Source: Lysinibacillus sp. G4S2
GTDB lineage: Bacteria; Bacillota; Bacilli; Bacillales_A; Planococcaceae
Reading direction: 5' to 3'
NCBI RefSeq assembly: GCF_030348505.1
Contig: NZ_JAUCFJ010000002.1
Coordinates: forward strand, 4,344,001 to 4,408,000
Length of the DNA: 64,000 nucleotides
Made by a program: the position numbers and the translations under genes. Positions 39,925-49,008 of the stretch are shown here, piece after piece (the stretch's first letter is position 1; every line of letters begins with the position of its first letter). The notes beneath the pieces were generated by a model that did not search any database, was not told the DNA's origin, and worked only from the letters and a program-made list of their open reading frames with translations.

Positions 39925-40776
39925 TTATTTAACTGGAACAACTGAGCCTTTCCATTTTTCAACGATGAAGTCTTGGATTTCTTTAGATTTTAATACTTCT
40001 ACTAACTTTTTAATTTCTGGTTTTGTTTCATCACCAGCACGTACAGCAATAATGTTTACATATGGAGATTCTTTATCTTCAAGAGAAATAGAATCTTCCA
40101 TTGGATTTAGTCCGTTGTCGATTGCGTAGTTAGAATTGATAAGGACTGCATCACCTTCATTATTTTCATACATTTGTACAAGCATTTCAGGAGCTGTATT
40201 TGCGTCGAATTTGAAGTTTTTAGGATTTTCTTCGATATCTTTAAGTTCAGCAGCTGTTTTATCTACCCCATCCTTAAGTTTAATTAAGCCCTTAGCTTCT
40301 AATAATGAAAGCATACGCCCGTGGTCTGAAACAGAGTTAGAAAGTAAAATTGTTGCACCCTCTGGTAGATCCTCAAGTGATTTATATTTTTTAGAGTAGA
40401 TACCGATTGGTTCAATGTGAATGGCACCAGCATTTACAAAGTCATAGCCATTTTCTTTCATGCTAAGCTCTAAGAAAGGTAGGTGTTGGAAATAGTTTGC
40501 ATCAAGTTCACCTGATTCTAAATGTTGGTTCGGTAATACATAGTCTTGATATGTTTCAATTTTAAGATCAATACCTTCTTTAGCTAAAATCGGTTTTGCT
40601 TTTTCTAGAATAACCGCGTGAGGTACATTAGAAGCACCTACTTTTAATGTTACGTTTTCTTTACTATCTGATTTATCACCAGATGATGAGCTTGTATCTT
40701 CTTTTTTACCAGCACCACAAGCAGCTAAAGCTAGTACAAGTACTGATAAGAATAATCCTGCTAATAATTTCTTCAT
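39925..40776 (-). CDS. metQ: Methionine ABC transporter substrate-binding lipoprotein MetQ
   Basis: 283 residues, NlpA family. Lipoprotein signal with LALAACG (cysteine near residue 20), a Lys/Ser-rich linker, then KVGASNVPHAVILEKAKPILAKEGIDL and ANYFQHLPFLE, typical of D/L-methionine binding proteins. Last gene of metN-metP-metQ, about 70 bases after the permease gene, under SAM riboswitch control. Confidence 0.95.
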   Translation of the reverse strand: MKKLLAGLFLSVLVLALAACGAGKKEDTSSSSGDKSDSKENVTLKVGASNVPHAVILEKAKPILAKEGIDLKIETYQDYVLPNQHLESGELDANYFQHLPFLELSMKENGYDFVNAGAIHIEPIGIYSKKYKSLEDLPEGATILLSNSVSDHGRMLSLLEAKGLIKLKDGVDKTAAELKDIEENPKNFKFDANTAPEMLVQMYENNEGDAVLINSNYAIDNGLNPMEDSISLEDKESPYVNIIAVRAGDETKPEIKKLVEVLKSKEIQDFIVEKWKGSVVPVK

Positions 40777-40843
40777 TGTATTACACTCCTTTTATCTTGT
40801 TTAAATATGTTAATGGTATAAAACCAAAATAACTCTGTAATTT

Positions 40844-41518
40844 TTAGCGTTTATCGGTTTTAGTTGTAATCATATCGCCAATCCATTGGATGATAAATAC
40901 AACTACTAAGATTAAAATAGTCGCCATTAATGTCACATCTGGGTGATTACGTTGGAAACCGTCTAAGTAAGCTACATCCCCTAGACCGCCTGCACCGATA
41001 ATTCCTGCCATCGCAGTATAGCCAACAAGTGCTACGGCAGTAACTGTAATACCTGAAATAAGTGCTGGTAACGATTCTGGAATTAATACTTTCCAAATAA
41101 TCGTTGACGTTTTAGCGCCCATTGAACGAGCTGCTTCAATAACACCCTTATCAATTTCACGTAATGCAATTAATACCATTCGTGCATAGAATGGTGCAGC
41201 ACCAATAATTAATGCTGGTAAAGCTGCGTTTGCTCCGCGAATTGTGCCAAGTAACAATTTCGTAAATGGAATTAATAAAATGATTAATACGATGAATGGA
41301 ATCGAACGGAAAATGTTAACAATCGAACTTGTTAAAAAGTTAACAATTTTATTCGCCCATAGTTGGTTTGGACTTGATAAAAATAATAAGATCCCAATCG
41401 CTAATCCAAGAATAAATGTGATAACTGTAGAAATTGTTGTCATGTACAATGTTTGATACGTAGCTTCCCACATTTTTTCCCAGTCGACATTCGGAAAGAG
41501 ACTAGTTAGCATTTGCAA
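40844..41518 (-). CDS. metP: Methionine ABC transporter permease MetP (MetI)
   Basis: 224 residues, five to six membrane segments, with the permease EAA-like loop VIEAARSMGAKTSTIIWKVLIPESLPALISG. Its start overlaps the 3' end of metN by about 17 bases. Confidence 0.95.
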   Translation of the reverse strand: MQMLTSLFPNVDWEKMWEATYQTLYMTTISTVITFILGLAIGILLFLSSPNQLWANKIVNFLTSSIVNIFRSIPFIVLIILLIPFTKLLLGTIRGANAALPALIIGAAPFYARMVLIALREIDKGVIEAARSMGAKTSTIIWKVLIPESLPALISGITVTAVALVGYTAMAGIIGAGGLGDVAYLDGFQRNHPDVTLMATILILVVVFIIQWIGDMITTKTDKR

Positions 41519-42530
41519 TCACCTCCGTTTGTACTTCGACTGTATTTAAGTAGGTAAGTGCATCCGCAATATTCGCCTTCGAGCCGTCTATTTGCACAAT
41601 AAGTGTGCCGTACGCACCATTTTTCGTTTGCGAAATATTCCCATGTACAATACTTACTTCCACATCAAACTGTTTCACAAGATGTGAAATTACAGGCTGT
41701 TCTGTTTTTTCGCCTACAAAAACTAGTTTGACAAGTTGTCCAGTAGGGTAATTTGCTTTAATTTGTGCCACTGTTTCCTGTGTTTCTTTCGTATCTGTAA
41801 TTTGAGAAACGAATTTTTTCGTAATGGCAGCTTGTGGAGCTTGGAATACTTGTAATACTTCACCGCGCTCTACAATTTCTCCGGCTTCCATAACCGCTAC
41901 ACGATGACAAATTTTGCGAATAACGTGCATTTCATGTGTAATTAATACGATCGTTAGACCTAATCGTTCATTAATATCGACAAGTAGATCAAGGATAGCA
42001 TCTGTTGTCTCCGGATCGAGTGCAGATGTTGCCTCATCACATAACAATACCTCTGGATTATTAGCAAGGGCGCGAGCGATACCTACACGTTGCTTTTGTC
42101 CCCCTGATAGCTGTGATGGATACGCCTTAGCGCGCCCCCCTAAGCCAACAAGTGTGATCAATTCATTCACTCGCGCTTCACGTTGTGCCTTTGGAACACC
42201 TGCGATTTCTAGTGGGAAAGCGATATTTTCCTCAACAGTTCTAGACCAAAGTAAATTAAAATGCTGGAAAATCATACTGACCTTTTGTCTAGCATCTCTG
42301 AGCTTTTGCCCCTTTATAGATGAAAATTCTTGATTGTTAACCGTCACCGTACCAGATGTAGGTTTTTCTAAACCGTTTAATAAGCGAATCATCGTACTTT
42401 TACCAGCGCCACTATAGCCGATAATGCCAAAAATTTCACCTTTGTTAATAGAAAGGTTGACGTCTTTGACTGCTGTTAATTCGCCATTCGCAGTTTTGTA
42501 TTTCTTCGTAATATTTTGCAGCTGGATCAT
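41502..42530 (-). CDS. metN: Methionine ABC transporter ATP-binding protein MetN
   Basis: 342 residues from ATG 42530, with AAGGAG eight bases upstream; an ATG seven codons earlier lies before that site. Walker A GYSGAGKST, signature LSGGQKQR, Walker B VLLCDEATSALD, then the C-terminal NIL domain (residues about 265-342) that binds methionine for trans-inhibition. First gene after the SAM-I riboswitch. Confidence 0.97.
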   Translation of the reverse strand: MIQLQNITKKYKTANGELTAVKDVNLSINKGEIFGIIGYSGAGKSTMIRLLNGLEKPTSGTVTVNNQEFSSIKGQKLRDARQKVSMIFQHFNLLWSRTVEENIAFPLEIAGVPKAQREARVNELITLVGLGGRAKAYPSQLSGGQKQRVGIARALANNPEVLLCDEATSALDPETTDAILDLLVDINERLGLTIVLITHEMHVIRKICHRVAVMEAGEIVERGEVLQVFQAPQAAITKKFVSQITDTKETQETVAQIKANYPTGQLVKLVFVGEKTEQPVISHLVKQFDVEVSIVHGNISQTKNGAYGTLIVQIDGSKANIADALTYLNTVEVQTEVIANAN

Positions 42531-42576
42531 AGCGAATTCTCCTTTTCTCATATCCGTGTCACCCGCTGAAGGAAGT

Positions 42577-42614
42577 AAAAAAACCCCTTCACTTTATAGA
42601 CAAGTAGAAGGGGT
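42577..42614 (-). terminator. Riboswitch-controlled terminator before metN
   Basis: CCCCTTCTAC / GTGAAGGGG hairpin followed by seven Ts, between the SAM-I aptamer and metN; the ON/OFF element of the riboswitch. Confidence 0.85.
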
Positions 42615-42639
42615 CACGTAACTTATACGCTAAACCGTT

Positions 42640-42746
42640 CTCTCATCTGTCAAAGATAAATCTTTGGGTGATTTGGCACCTTTTCACTTTGTGATGGTTG
42701 CCGGGCTTCATAGGGCACTTCCCTCCGCCACTCTTTATAAGAGTTC
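42640..42746 (-). ncRNA. SAM-I (S-box) riboswitch aptamer
   Basis: On the minus strand: CTTATAAAGAGTGGCGGAGG, GCCCTATGAAGCCCGGCAAC, GGTGCCAAATC and finally GACAGATGAGAG, which are the P1, J1/2, P3/kink-turn and P4 signatures of the S-box in the expected order. It ends about 110 bases before the metN start, with the terminator in between. Confidence 0.95.
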
Positions 42747-42805
42747 GATATATTTATATTTTTTAATATATTCGTACTTTACCACGCGAGTAAAGCTCCG
42801 TCAAT

Positions 42806-43108
42806 TTATTTTTTTAATAATTCGTATAAAAATGGTACGGATTGAAAGGCATAAACCTTTTCTATCACTTTTTTGCCATCACAAACGAGTAAACATGGTA
42901 CACTTTCGATTTTATTATCAAAAGCTATGTGCTCTATAAAATTAATATTCGCTTTACCAACCTGTAAATGTGGTAGTAATTGCTCGACAATCGTCATCAT
43001 TTTCGAGGCAACTGTACACGTTCCACACATAGGTGTATATAAATAAAAGGCAGCCTTTTCACCGGACTGTACAGCCGTGTCCCACTGCTCTTTTGACCAT
43101 TCTTCCAT
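42806..43108 (-). CDS. yusE: Thioredoxin-family protein (YusE-like)
   Basis: 100 residues from ATG 43108. Thioredoxin fold with CGTC (near residues 28-31) in place of CGPC and a cis-Pro in SVPCLLV. Cytosolic. Directly downstream of the Toprim gene, an order shared with yusF-yusE of B. subtilis. The substrate is unknown. Alternative start: TTG 43120. Confidence 0.8.
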   Translation of the reverse strand: MEEWSKEQWDTAVQSGEKAAFYLYTPMCGTCTVASKMMTIVEQLLPHLQVGKANINFIEHIAFDNKIESVPCLLVCDGKKVIEKVYAFQSVPFLYELLKK

Positions 43109-43122
43109 CTTTTCACGCAACC

Positions 43123-43464
43123 TTACAAAATATATTTATTATGGATTGAGAAGTGTGCACGAAGCAATATCATCGCTAACACCTTTCTCGGAGTTGTCTC
43201 AACTTCCTTATATGTCGGCATCGTACGTAAATGCTCAGCCTCTGGATAATGTCTGTCCATTAATGCCCGTAGCTTATCACCCGATGTATCTGCATCAAAG
43301 AATGTATAAAGCTCACAGCCCTCATATGGATCCAGTAACTCTTCTAATTGATGAACTCCAATTGTACCATTCGTACAAAGGATTATAACATCTTCACTTA
43401 AAATAGGTTTAATTTGAAGTTTATCCGAACGCCCTTCGACAATTAAGCATTTTCCCTCGAACAT
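43123..43464 (-). CDS. yusF: Toprim-domain protein (YusF-like)
   Basis: 113 residues from ATG 43464, with GGGGG seven bases upstream; longer in-frame starts (up to 43542) lack such a site. Toprim motifs: LIVEGRSDK (catalytic Glu) and FFDADTSGDKLR (DxD). A small stand-alone Toprim of the RNase M5/primase type; nuclease or nucleotidyl activity is expected but unproven. Confidence 0.85.
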   Translation of the reverse strand: MFEGKCLIVEGRSDKLQIKPILSEDVIILCTNGTIGVHQLEELLDPYEGCELYTFFDADTSGDKLRALMDRHYPEAEHLRTMPTYKEVETTPRKVLAMILLRAHFSIHNKYIL

Positions 43465-43599
43465 CACGCCACCCCCATTAGACATATCCCTTATGCTCAT
43501 TATATCCATAACACTCTGTCGATGATCATATAAGACACCCATTGATAAGGGACTTCAAGTGTATTCTTCTCCCAACGTGGTGGAAGGAATGAAGATAAT

Positions 43600-43630
43600 A
43601 AAAAACGCCGGTGATTTCCGACGTTTTTTT
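43600..43630 (-). terminator. Terminator after gcvH
   Basis: AAACGTCGG aaatca CCGGCGTTT hairpin with T-runs in both directions. Confidence 0.8.
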
Positions 43631-43643
43631 ATTAGGGCTTGTC

Positions 43644-44024
43644 TTATTCAGCAATCATTTCATCGTATTGCTCAGCTGTCATAAGTTTTTCAACTTCTGA
43701 TGCATCAGCAGGCTCTACAACGATCATCCATGCTTTTTCATATGGTGATTCATTAACGAATTCTGGGCTATCTTCTAAATCTGCATTTACTTCAACTACT
43801 GTACCTGAGATTGGTGCGTATAATTCAGAAACTGTTTTTACAGATTCTACACTACCGAATGGATCATCTGTTTTGATTTCGTCGCCAACTTGTGGAAGCT
43901 CAACGAAAACGATATCTCCAAGTTCAGATTGTGCGAAGTGAGAAATACCGATACGTACTTTACCATCTTCTAATTTTACCCATTCATGCTCTTCAGAGTA
44001 ACGTAAGTCTTTTGGTGTGCTCAT
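43644..44024 (-). CDS. gcvH: Glycine cleavage system H protein
   Basis: 126 residues from ATG 44024 with GGAGGGG seven bases upstream; the frame runs 25 codons further up without a ribosome site. GcvH carries the lipoyl arm that shuttles the aminomethyl group of glycine. The lipoylated lysine is in [18 protein letters not shown] (near residue 63). Separate from gcvT/gcvP, as in B. subtilis; also a lipoyl relay protein in Bacillales. Confidence 0.96.
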   Translation of the reverse strand: MSTPKDLRYSEEHEWVKLEDGKVRIGISHFAQSELGDIVFVELPQVGDEIKTDDPFGSVESVKTVSELYAPISGTVVEVNADLEDSPEFVNESPYEKAWMIVVEPADASEVEKLMTAEQYDEMIAE

Positions 44025-44097
44025 GCAAAAACCCCTCCATAAATATGTAATATATTCATCTTCAGTGTGCCATACTTCTACCATAAAAACAAGAATC

Positions 44098-44146
44098 AAT
44101 TATGCCTCAGCATAATTCCGTGACATGCGCTGAAAGAAGTTAAAAG
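44098..44146. repeat. Dispersed palindrome plus GTGACA...CGCTGAAAGAAG tag
   Basis: AATTATGC CTCA GCATAATT then CCGTGACATGCGCTGAAAGA and AGTTAAA, next to the yusI stop. A very similar arrangement occurs at 45771-45855, and the tag alone at 42555-42577 and about 56785. Confidence 0.65.
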
Positions 44147-44149
44147 CGG

Positions 44150-44506
44150 TTATTTCCAAGCTTGCTCAAAATCTGATTCTTTAAACCCTAAAGTAACTTT
44201 TTTTCCATCTGTTACGATCGGACGTTTAATCAACATACCATCTGAAGCAAGCAGTTCAAGCTGCTCCTCCTCAGGCATTTCAGCTAGCTTATCCTTCAAA
44301 CCAAGCTCACGATATTTCATACCAGAAGTATTGAAAAATTTCTTTAATGGCAACCCACTCGCTTGCCATAAGCTTGTTAATTCGTCCTTTGTAGGCGGTT
44401 GTTCGACAATGTGTACCTCTTCATATGAAATCTCATTTTCATCTAGCCATTTTTGAGCTTTTTTACAAGTAGTACATTTCGGATAATGAATAAATTGAAT
44501 CGTCAT
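44150..44506 (-). CDS. yusI: ArsC/Spx-family protein (YusI)
   Basis: 118 residues. ArsC/Spx thioredoxin-like fold with CTTC (C11, C14) at the N terminus, FNTSGMKYRELGL and IKRPIV segments. Similar to YusI; the typical ArsC catalytic neighbourhood (three arginines) is only partly visible, so it may be an Spx-like or reductase protein. Upstream of gcvH, as in B. subtilis. Confidence 0.85.
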   Translation of the reverse strand: MTIQFIHYPKCTTCKKAQKWLDENEISYEEVHIVEQPPTKDELTSLWQASGLPLKKFFNTSGMKYRELGLKDKLAEMPEEEQLELLASDGMLIKRPIVTDGKKVTLGFKESDFEQAWK

Positions 44507-44614
44507 TTAAAGGCTCCTCTACTATCGTTTTCAGGGCGCTAAATTTTCAGCGTCTCCCTCATTTGTCTGTAGTATACCATCATAACCGTTACGAACCAAA
44601 ATGAAACAATTAAT

Positions 44615-45701
44615 AGCTCATCACTTCAATAGCGTAGGGTTGATTTCCGTTCCGGCTGAGGGCTTTCCTGTTGGGGCGTCCAGCTGGAACGGAAATCAAT
44701 CAATTCATATAGCGTGTATTTTCTTACATGTCGCAACAACATGGTTTGCTCTGTGCGTCAGCGTAGTGTCAGCAACAACATAGTTTTGTCCGTGCGAAAG
44801 CGCAGCGTCAGCTACAACATGGTTTTGTCTGTGCGAAAGCGCAGCGTCAGCTACAACATGGTTTTGTCCGTGCGAAAGCGCAGCGTCAGCAACAACATGG
44901 TTTTGTCCGTGCGAAAGCGCAGCGTCAGCTACAACATGGTTTTGTCCGTGCGAAAGCGCAGCGTCAGCTACAACATGGTTTTGTCCGTGCGAAAGCGCAG
45001 CGTCAGTTACAACTGGAGCGGAGGTAATTTCTCGTTGCTCCAAAATGCCGATCGCTGATAAATTGCTGAGAATCGCTGATAACTTCATGGGAATCGCTGA
45101 TAAATTGCCGGGATCGCTGATAACTTCATGGGAATCGCTGATAAATTGCCGAGTATCGCTGATAACTTCATGGGAATCGCTGATAAATTGCTGGGATCCG
45201 CTGATAACATCATGAATCGCTGATAAATTGCCGAGTATCGCTGATAACTTCTTGTAAATCGCTGATAAATTGCCGAGTATCGCTGATAACATCATGGTAA
45301 TCGCTGATAAATTGCCGGGATCGCTGATAACTTCATGGTAATCGCTGATAAATTGCCGAGTATCGCTGATAACATCATGAAAATCGCTGATAAATTGCCG
45401 AGAAGCGCTGATAACATCATGAAAATCGCTGATAAATTGCCGAGAAGCGCTGATAACATCATGAAAATCGCTGATAAATTGCCGAGAAGCGCTGATAACA
45501 TCATGAAAATCGCTGATAAATTGCCGGGATCGCTGATAACTTCATGGATATCGCTGATAAATTGCCGAGTATCGCTGATAACATCATGGAAATCGCTGAT
45601 AAAATTTCTAGTACCGCCGATAACTTCATGAATCGCTGATAAATTGCCGAGAAGCTCGCGCCCAGACGGAACGGAAAACCCCCTCGTTTTGTCGAAGAGC
45701 C
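44615..45701. repeat. Composite MITE-like region with 39-bp and 21-bp tandem arrays
   Basis: Left end AGCTCATCACTTCAATAGCG, then GTTGATTTCCGTTCCGGCTG...CAGCTGGAACGGAAATCAA. 44720-45010: about seven units of 39 bp with core GTGCGAAAGCGCAGCGTCAG (44792, 44831, 44870...). 45040-45650: about 29 units of 21 bp, alternating ATCGCTGATAAATTGCCGAG and ATCGCTGATAACATCATG. Right end ACGGAACGGAAAACCCCCTC...CGAAGAGCC. Frames of 98-196 codons on both strands are repeat-driven and lack ribosome sites. Confidence 0.85.
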
Positions 45702-45717
45702 CTACTTTTATTTCCAA

Positions 45718-45762
45718 CAAAAAACCTAGCTATCACACCTCGATGGATAGCTAGGTTTTTTT
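45718..45762. terminator. Bidirectional hairpin terminator beside the array
   Basis: AACCTAGCTATC ... GATAGCTAGGTT with A-run before and T-run after. Confidence 0.8.
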
Positions 45763-45770
45763 GCTATATC

Positions 45771-45855
45771 AATTATGCCTTGGCATAATTGCGTCCGGAA
45801 TCGGCTTTGTGCTTGTGCAAAGCCGATTCCGTGACACCCGCTGAAAAAAGTTAAA
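45771..45855. repeat. Palindromes downstream of fadE
   Basis: AATTATGCC tt GGCATAATT (45771-45790), then a perfect 13-bp stem GGAATCGGCTTTG...CAAAGCCGATTCC (45797-45830) and GTGACACCCGCTGAAAAAAG; the second hairpin lacks a T-tract, so it may protect the 3' end or be a repeat rather than a terminator. Confidence 0.6.
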
Positions 45856-47635
45856 CTACAAATTTTTCTGCTTCAATCAATTTAACAGAAGCTTCGCGTT
45901 TCTTCGCGATTAAGTTGTATGGGTTGTTGCGAGTTAACTTACGTAGTGCAGACAATGTCATGCGTGCCGCATCGCCGTCTGCTGAAGCAAGAATCGTATC
46001 TTTAGCTTCTTTTTCAATTTCTGCAAATGCTTCTTGGCAGAAGATTTGAGTGTAAAGTAATTTTTGATGCGCTTTCTCAGCACCGTCACGAGCAATCGCT
46101 TTTTCTGTACGTAATACAGCTGATTCCATAGCGAATAGTTGGTTTGCGATATTTGCAATATTCACCAATACTTCTTGCTCTTGATCGAGCTTCGCGCCGT
46201 AGCGTTGTGCAGCTAAACCTGCTGCTAATACAGCAATTTTCTTCGCATTTTTCACAAGATATTTTTCTTGTGCTAGCGGCTCTGTTCCTACATCCTCAGG
46301 CATTAACATGAGAAGCTCTTGTTGTAGATTTTGAGCGACTTGTAGTAATGGCAATTCACCTTTTAATGCCTTTTTCATAAATGTACCTGGTACAATCATG
46401 CGGTTAATTTCATTTGTTCCTTCAAAAATACGATTAATACGAGAATCACGATAAATACGTTCTACTTCATATTCAGCCATAAAGCCGTAACCACCGTGTA
46501 ATTGAACCGCTTCATCTGCAATGTAATCTAAAGTCTCAGAACCAAATACTTTCGCAATAGAACATTCAATAGCATACTCTGCAATTGCACCAGCAATAAC
46601 TTTCCCTTGTTTTTGCTCATCTGGGCTTAGCTGACTTAAACGATCCTCAAATAATCCTACTGTACGATAATTTAATGATTCAGATGCATATAATTGTGAA
46701 GCCATTGTCGATAATTTTTCTTTTGTTAGGTTGAAATCAGACAGCTTCGTTTTAAATTGCTGACGCTGATTTGTATATTTAATAGCTAGCTCTAGTGCAC
46801 GTTTCGAACCACCAATTGTTCCAACACCTAGTTTATAGCGACCGATATTTAAAATATTAAAGGCAATAACGTGTCCGCGTCCCACTTCACCTAATAGGTT
46901 TTCTACAGGTACTTCTGCATCTTCAAGTACTAATGTACGTGTTGATGAAGATTTGATCCCCATTTTTTTCTCTTCTGGGCCAACCGAAACACCTTTGTAA
47001 GCGCGTTCTACGATAAATGCTGTGAATTTTTCGCCATCAATTTTTGTATAGACAACAAATACATCTGCAAAGCCTGCATTTGTAATCCATTGCTTTTCAC
47101 CATTTAAAATATAATGCGTACCTGCATCATTTAACTTCGCCGTCGTTTTTGCACCTAATGCATCAGAACCTGAACCTGGCTCTGTTAATGCGTAAGCAGC
47201 AATTAATTCACCTGACGCAAGCTTTGGTAAATACTTTTTCTTTTGATCTTCATTTCCGAAAAGTACGATTGGTAAAGAACCAATACCTACGTGTGCACCG
47301 TGCGTAATAGAGAAGCCACCAGCAACAGACATTTTTTCTGCGATTAATGCAGAAGAAACTTTGTCTAATTCTAGACCCTCATATTCTTCAGGTACATCTG
47401 CACCTAGTAAGCCAAGCTCACCTGCGCTTTTTAGTAGACGAACCGAATGCTCAAATTCATGGTTTTCTAATTTTTCAACGACTGGTAACACTTCATTTGC
47501 TACATACTCTTCAGTTGTTTTAGCAATCATCTTATGCTCATCTGTGAAATCTTCTGGTGTAAATACACGATCTAATTCCACATCTTCAATAATAAATCCG
47601 CCGCCTTTAATGAAATCCGTTGTTTTTTCTGTCAT
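45851..47635 (-). CDS. fadE: Acyl-CoA dehydrogenase FadE (YusJ type)
   Basis: 594 residues from ATG 47635 (GGGAGGA upstream), the length of B. subtilis FadE. First step of beta-oxidation with FAD. ALTEPGSGSDALGAKT and the catalytic-base region VQLHGGYGFMAEYEVERIYRDSRINRIFEGTNEI are intact; a 150-residue C-terminal extension is typical of this subgroup. Last gene of fadN-fadA-fadE. Confidence 0.95.
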   Translation of the reverse strand: MTEKTTDFIKGGGFIIEDVELDRVFTPEDFTDEHKMIAKTTEEYVANEVLPVVEKLENHEFEHSVRLLKSAGELGLLGADVPEEYEGLELDKVSSALIAEKMSVAGGFSITHGAHVGIGSLPIVLFGNEDQKKKYLPKLASGELIAAYALTEPGSGSDALGAKTTAKLNDAGTHYILNGEKQWITNAGFADVFVVYTKIDGEKFTAFIVERAYKGVSVGPEEKKMGIKSSSTRTLVLEDAEVPVENLLGEVGRGHVIAFNILNIGRYKLGVGTIGGSKRALELAIKYTNQRQQFKTKLSDFNLTKEKLSTMASQLYASESLNYRTVGLFEDRLSQLSPDEQKQGKVIAGAIAEYAIECSIAKVFGSETLDYIADEAVQLHGGYGFMAEYEVERIYRDSRINRIFEGTNEINRMIVPGTFMKKALKGELPLLQVAQNLQQELLMLMPEDVGTEPLAQEKYLVKNAKKIAVLAAGLAAQRYGAKLDQEQEVLVNIANIANQLFAMESAVLRTEKAIARDGAEKAHQKLLYTQIFCQEAFAEIEKEAKDTILASADGDAARMTLSALRKLTRNNPYNLIAKKREASVKLIEAEKFVV

Positions 47636-47785
47636 TCTAAATTCCTCCCTATGCATCTATTATTAATGGCTTTTCTTCCCCGATATATAGAAAAGCTTGA
47701 AGTACTTTGTCCGGAGGCAACCAGAAACGTCGCACTCCAAGCTGATCTAGCAAACTGTTATCATAAAATCTTTAGATTTAATGAA

Positions 47786-48958
47786 CTATAGAATTTCAAA
47801 TACTCCTGCAGCACCCATTCCGCCGCCAATACACATTGTCACGACACCGTATTTCTTACCTTGACGCTTCATTTCATGAATAAGCTTTAATGTTAAAATG
47901 GCTCCTGTTGCACCGAGTGGGTGACCAACGGCAATTGCTCCACCATTGACATTTACTTTATTTTGATCGATGCCTAAATGACGTACGACCTGTAAGGATT
48001 GTGATGCAAATGCTTCGTTAATTTCCCAAAGATCAATGTCATCTATTGATAAACCTGCAATTTCAAGTGCTTTAGGTACTGCCACGATTGGACCAATACC
48101 CATCACCTCAGGAGGTACACCGCCAACTGCAAAGCCTAAAAACTTCGCCATTGGTGTAAGCCCTTGCTTTTCAGCCTCCTCACGGTCCATCACAAGTACT
48201 GCTGCTGCACCATCAGAAGTTTGAGAAGCATTACCAGCTGTAACACTGCCCTTTACATGGAAGGCTGGACGAAGCTTCGCTAAACCTTCTACAGATGTAC
48301 CTGGACGTACACCTTCATCCATGCTAAAAGTGAATTTTTTCACTTGTGGTTTATTGTTGTCATCCACATAATGCTGCTCCACTTCGATTGGTACGATTTC
48401 ATCAATGAATTTTCCTTCTTTAATCGCTTTTTCTGCAAGCTCGTGTGAACGAACAGCAAATGCATCCTGATCCTCTCGACTTACATTGTACTGACGCGCC
48501 ACTTCCTCAGCTGTGTGCCCCATCCCCATATAATATTGAGGAGCAGTTTCTGCTAAAGTCGGATTTAAGCGAGGTGTATTACCTACCATTGGCACCATAC
48601 TCATAGACTCGACGCCACCAGCAACAATCGCCTTAGAGTGTCCTAGCATAATCCGCTCTGCTGCAAAAGCAATTGCTTGTAATCCCGATGAACAGAATCT
48701 ATTAATTGTTAGTGCTGGTGTTGTATCTGGTAGCCCAGCAAGCGCTCCAATATTACGTGCTACGTTCATGCCTTGCTCAGCTTCTGGCATTGCACATCCT
48801 AAAATTAAATCGTCAATCGGACCTTCATAGCCTGCTCTTTTTAATGTTTCTTTAACAACAACCGCTCCAAAATCATCTGGTCTAACTGTTGCTAAAGAAC
48901 CCTTCTTCGCTTTTCCAATCGGAGTTCGTGCTCCTGCTACAATAACGGCTTCACGCAT
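47786..48958 (-). CDS. fadA: Acetyl-CoA C-acyltransferase FadA (YusK type)
   Basis: 390 residues from ATG 48958 with AGGGGG upstream; earlier in-frame codons lack a site. Thiolase with the acylation cysteine in [12 protein letters not shown] (near residue 88), [20 protein letters not shown] and the C-terminal active Cys in [13 protein letters not shown]. Cleaves 3-ketoacyl-CoA. Middle gene of the operon. Confidence 0.96.
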   Translation of the reverse strand: MREAVIVAGARTPIGKAKKGSLATVRPDDFGAVVVKETLKRAGYEGPIDDLILGCAMPEAEQGMNVARNIGALAGLPDTTPALTINRFCSSGLQAIAFAAERIMLGHSKAIVAGGVESMSMVPMVGNTPRLNPTLAETAPQYYMGMGHTAEEVARQYNVSREDQDAFAVRSHELAEKAIKEGKFIDEIVPIEVEQHYVDDNNKPQVKKFTFSMDEGVRPGTSVEGLAKLRPAFHVKGSVTAGNASQTSDGAAAVLVMDREEAEKQGLTPMAKFLGFAVGGVPPEVMGIGPIVAVPKALEIAGLSIDDIDLWEINEAFASQSLQVVRHLGIDQNKVNVNGGAIAVGHPLGATGAILTLKLIHEMKRQGKKYGVVTMCIGGGMGAAGVFEIL

Positions 48959-49008
48959 CGTATTAATCCCCCTTTGTTTCATGTGCAAGTATGATTACAG
49001 TCTTGAAA

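Noticed and set aside
44705..45720. Frames of 98-196 codons across the composite array
   Set aside because: Driven by 39-bp and 21-bp repeats; no ribosome sites, frames shared by both strands.
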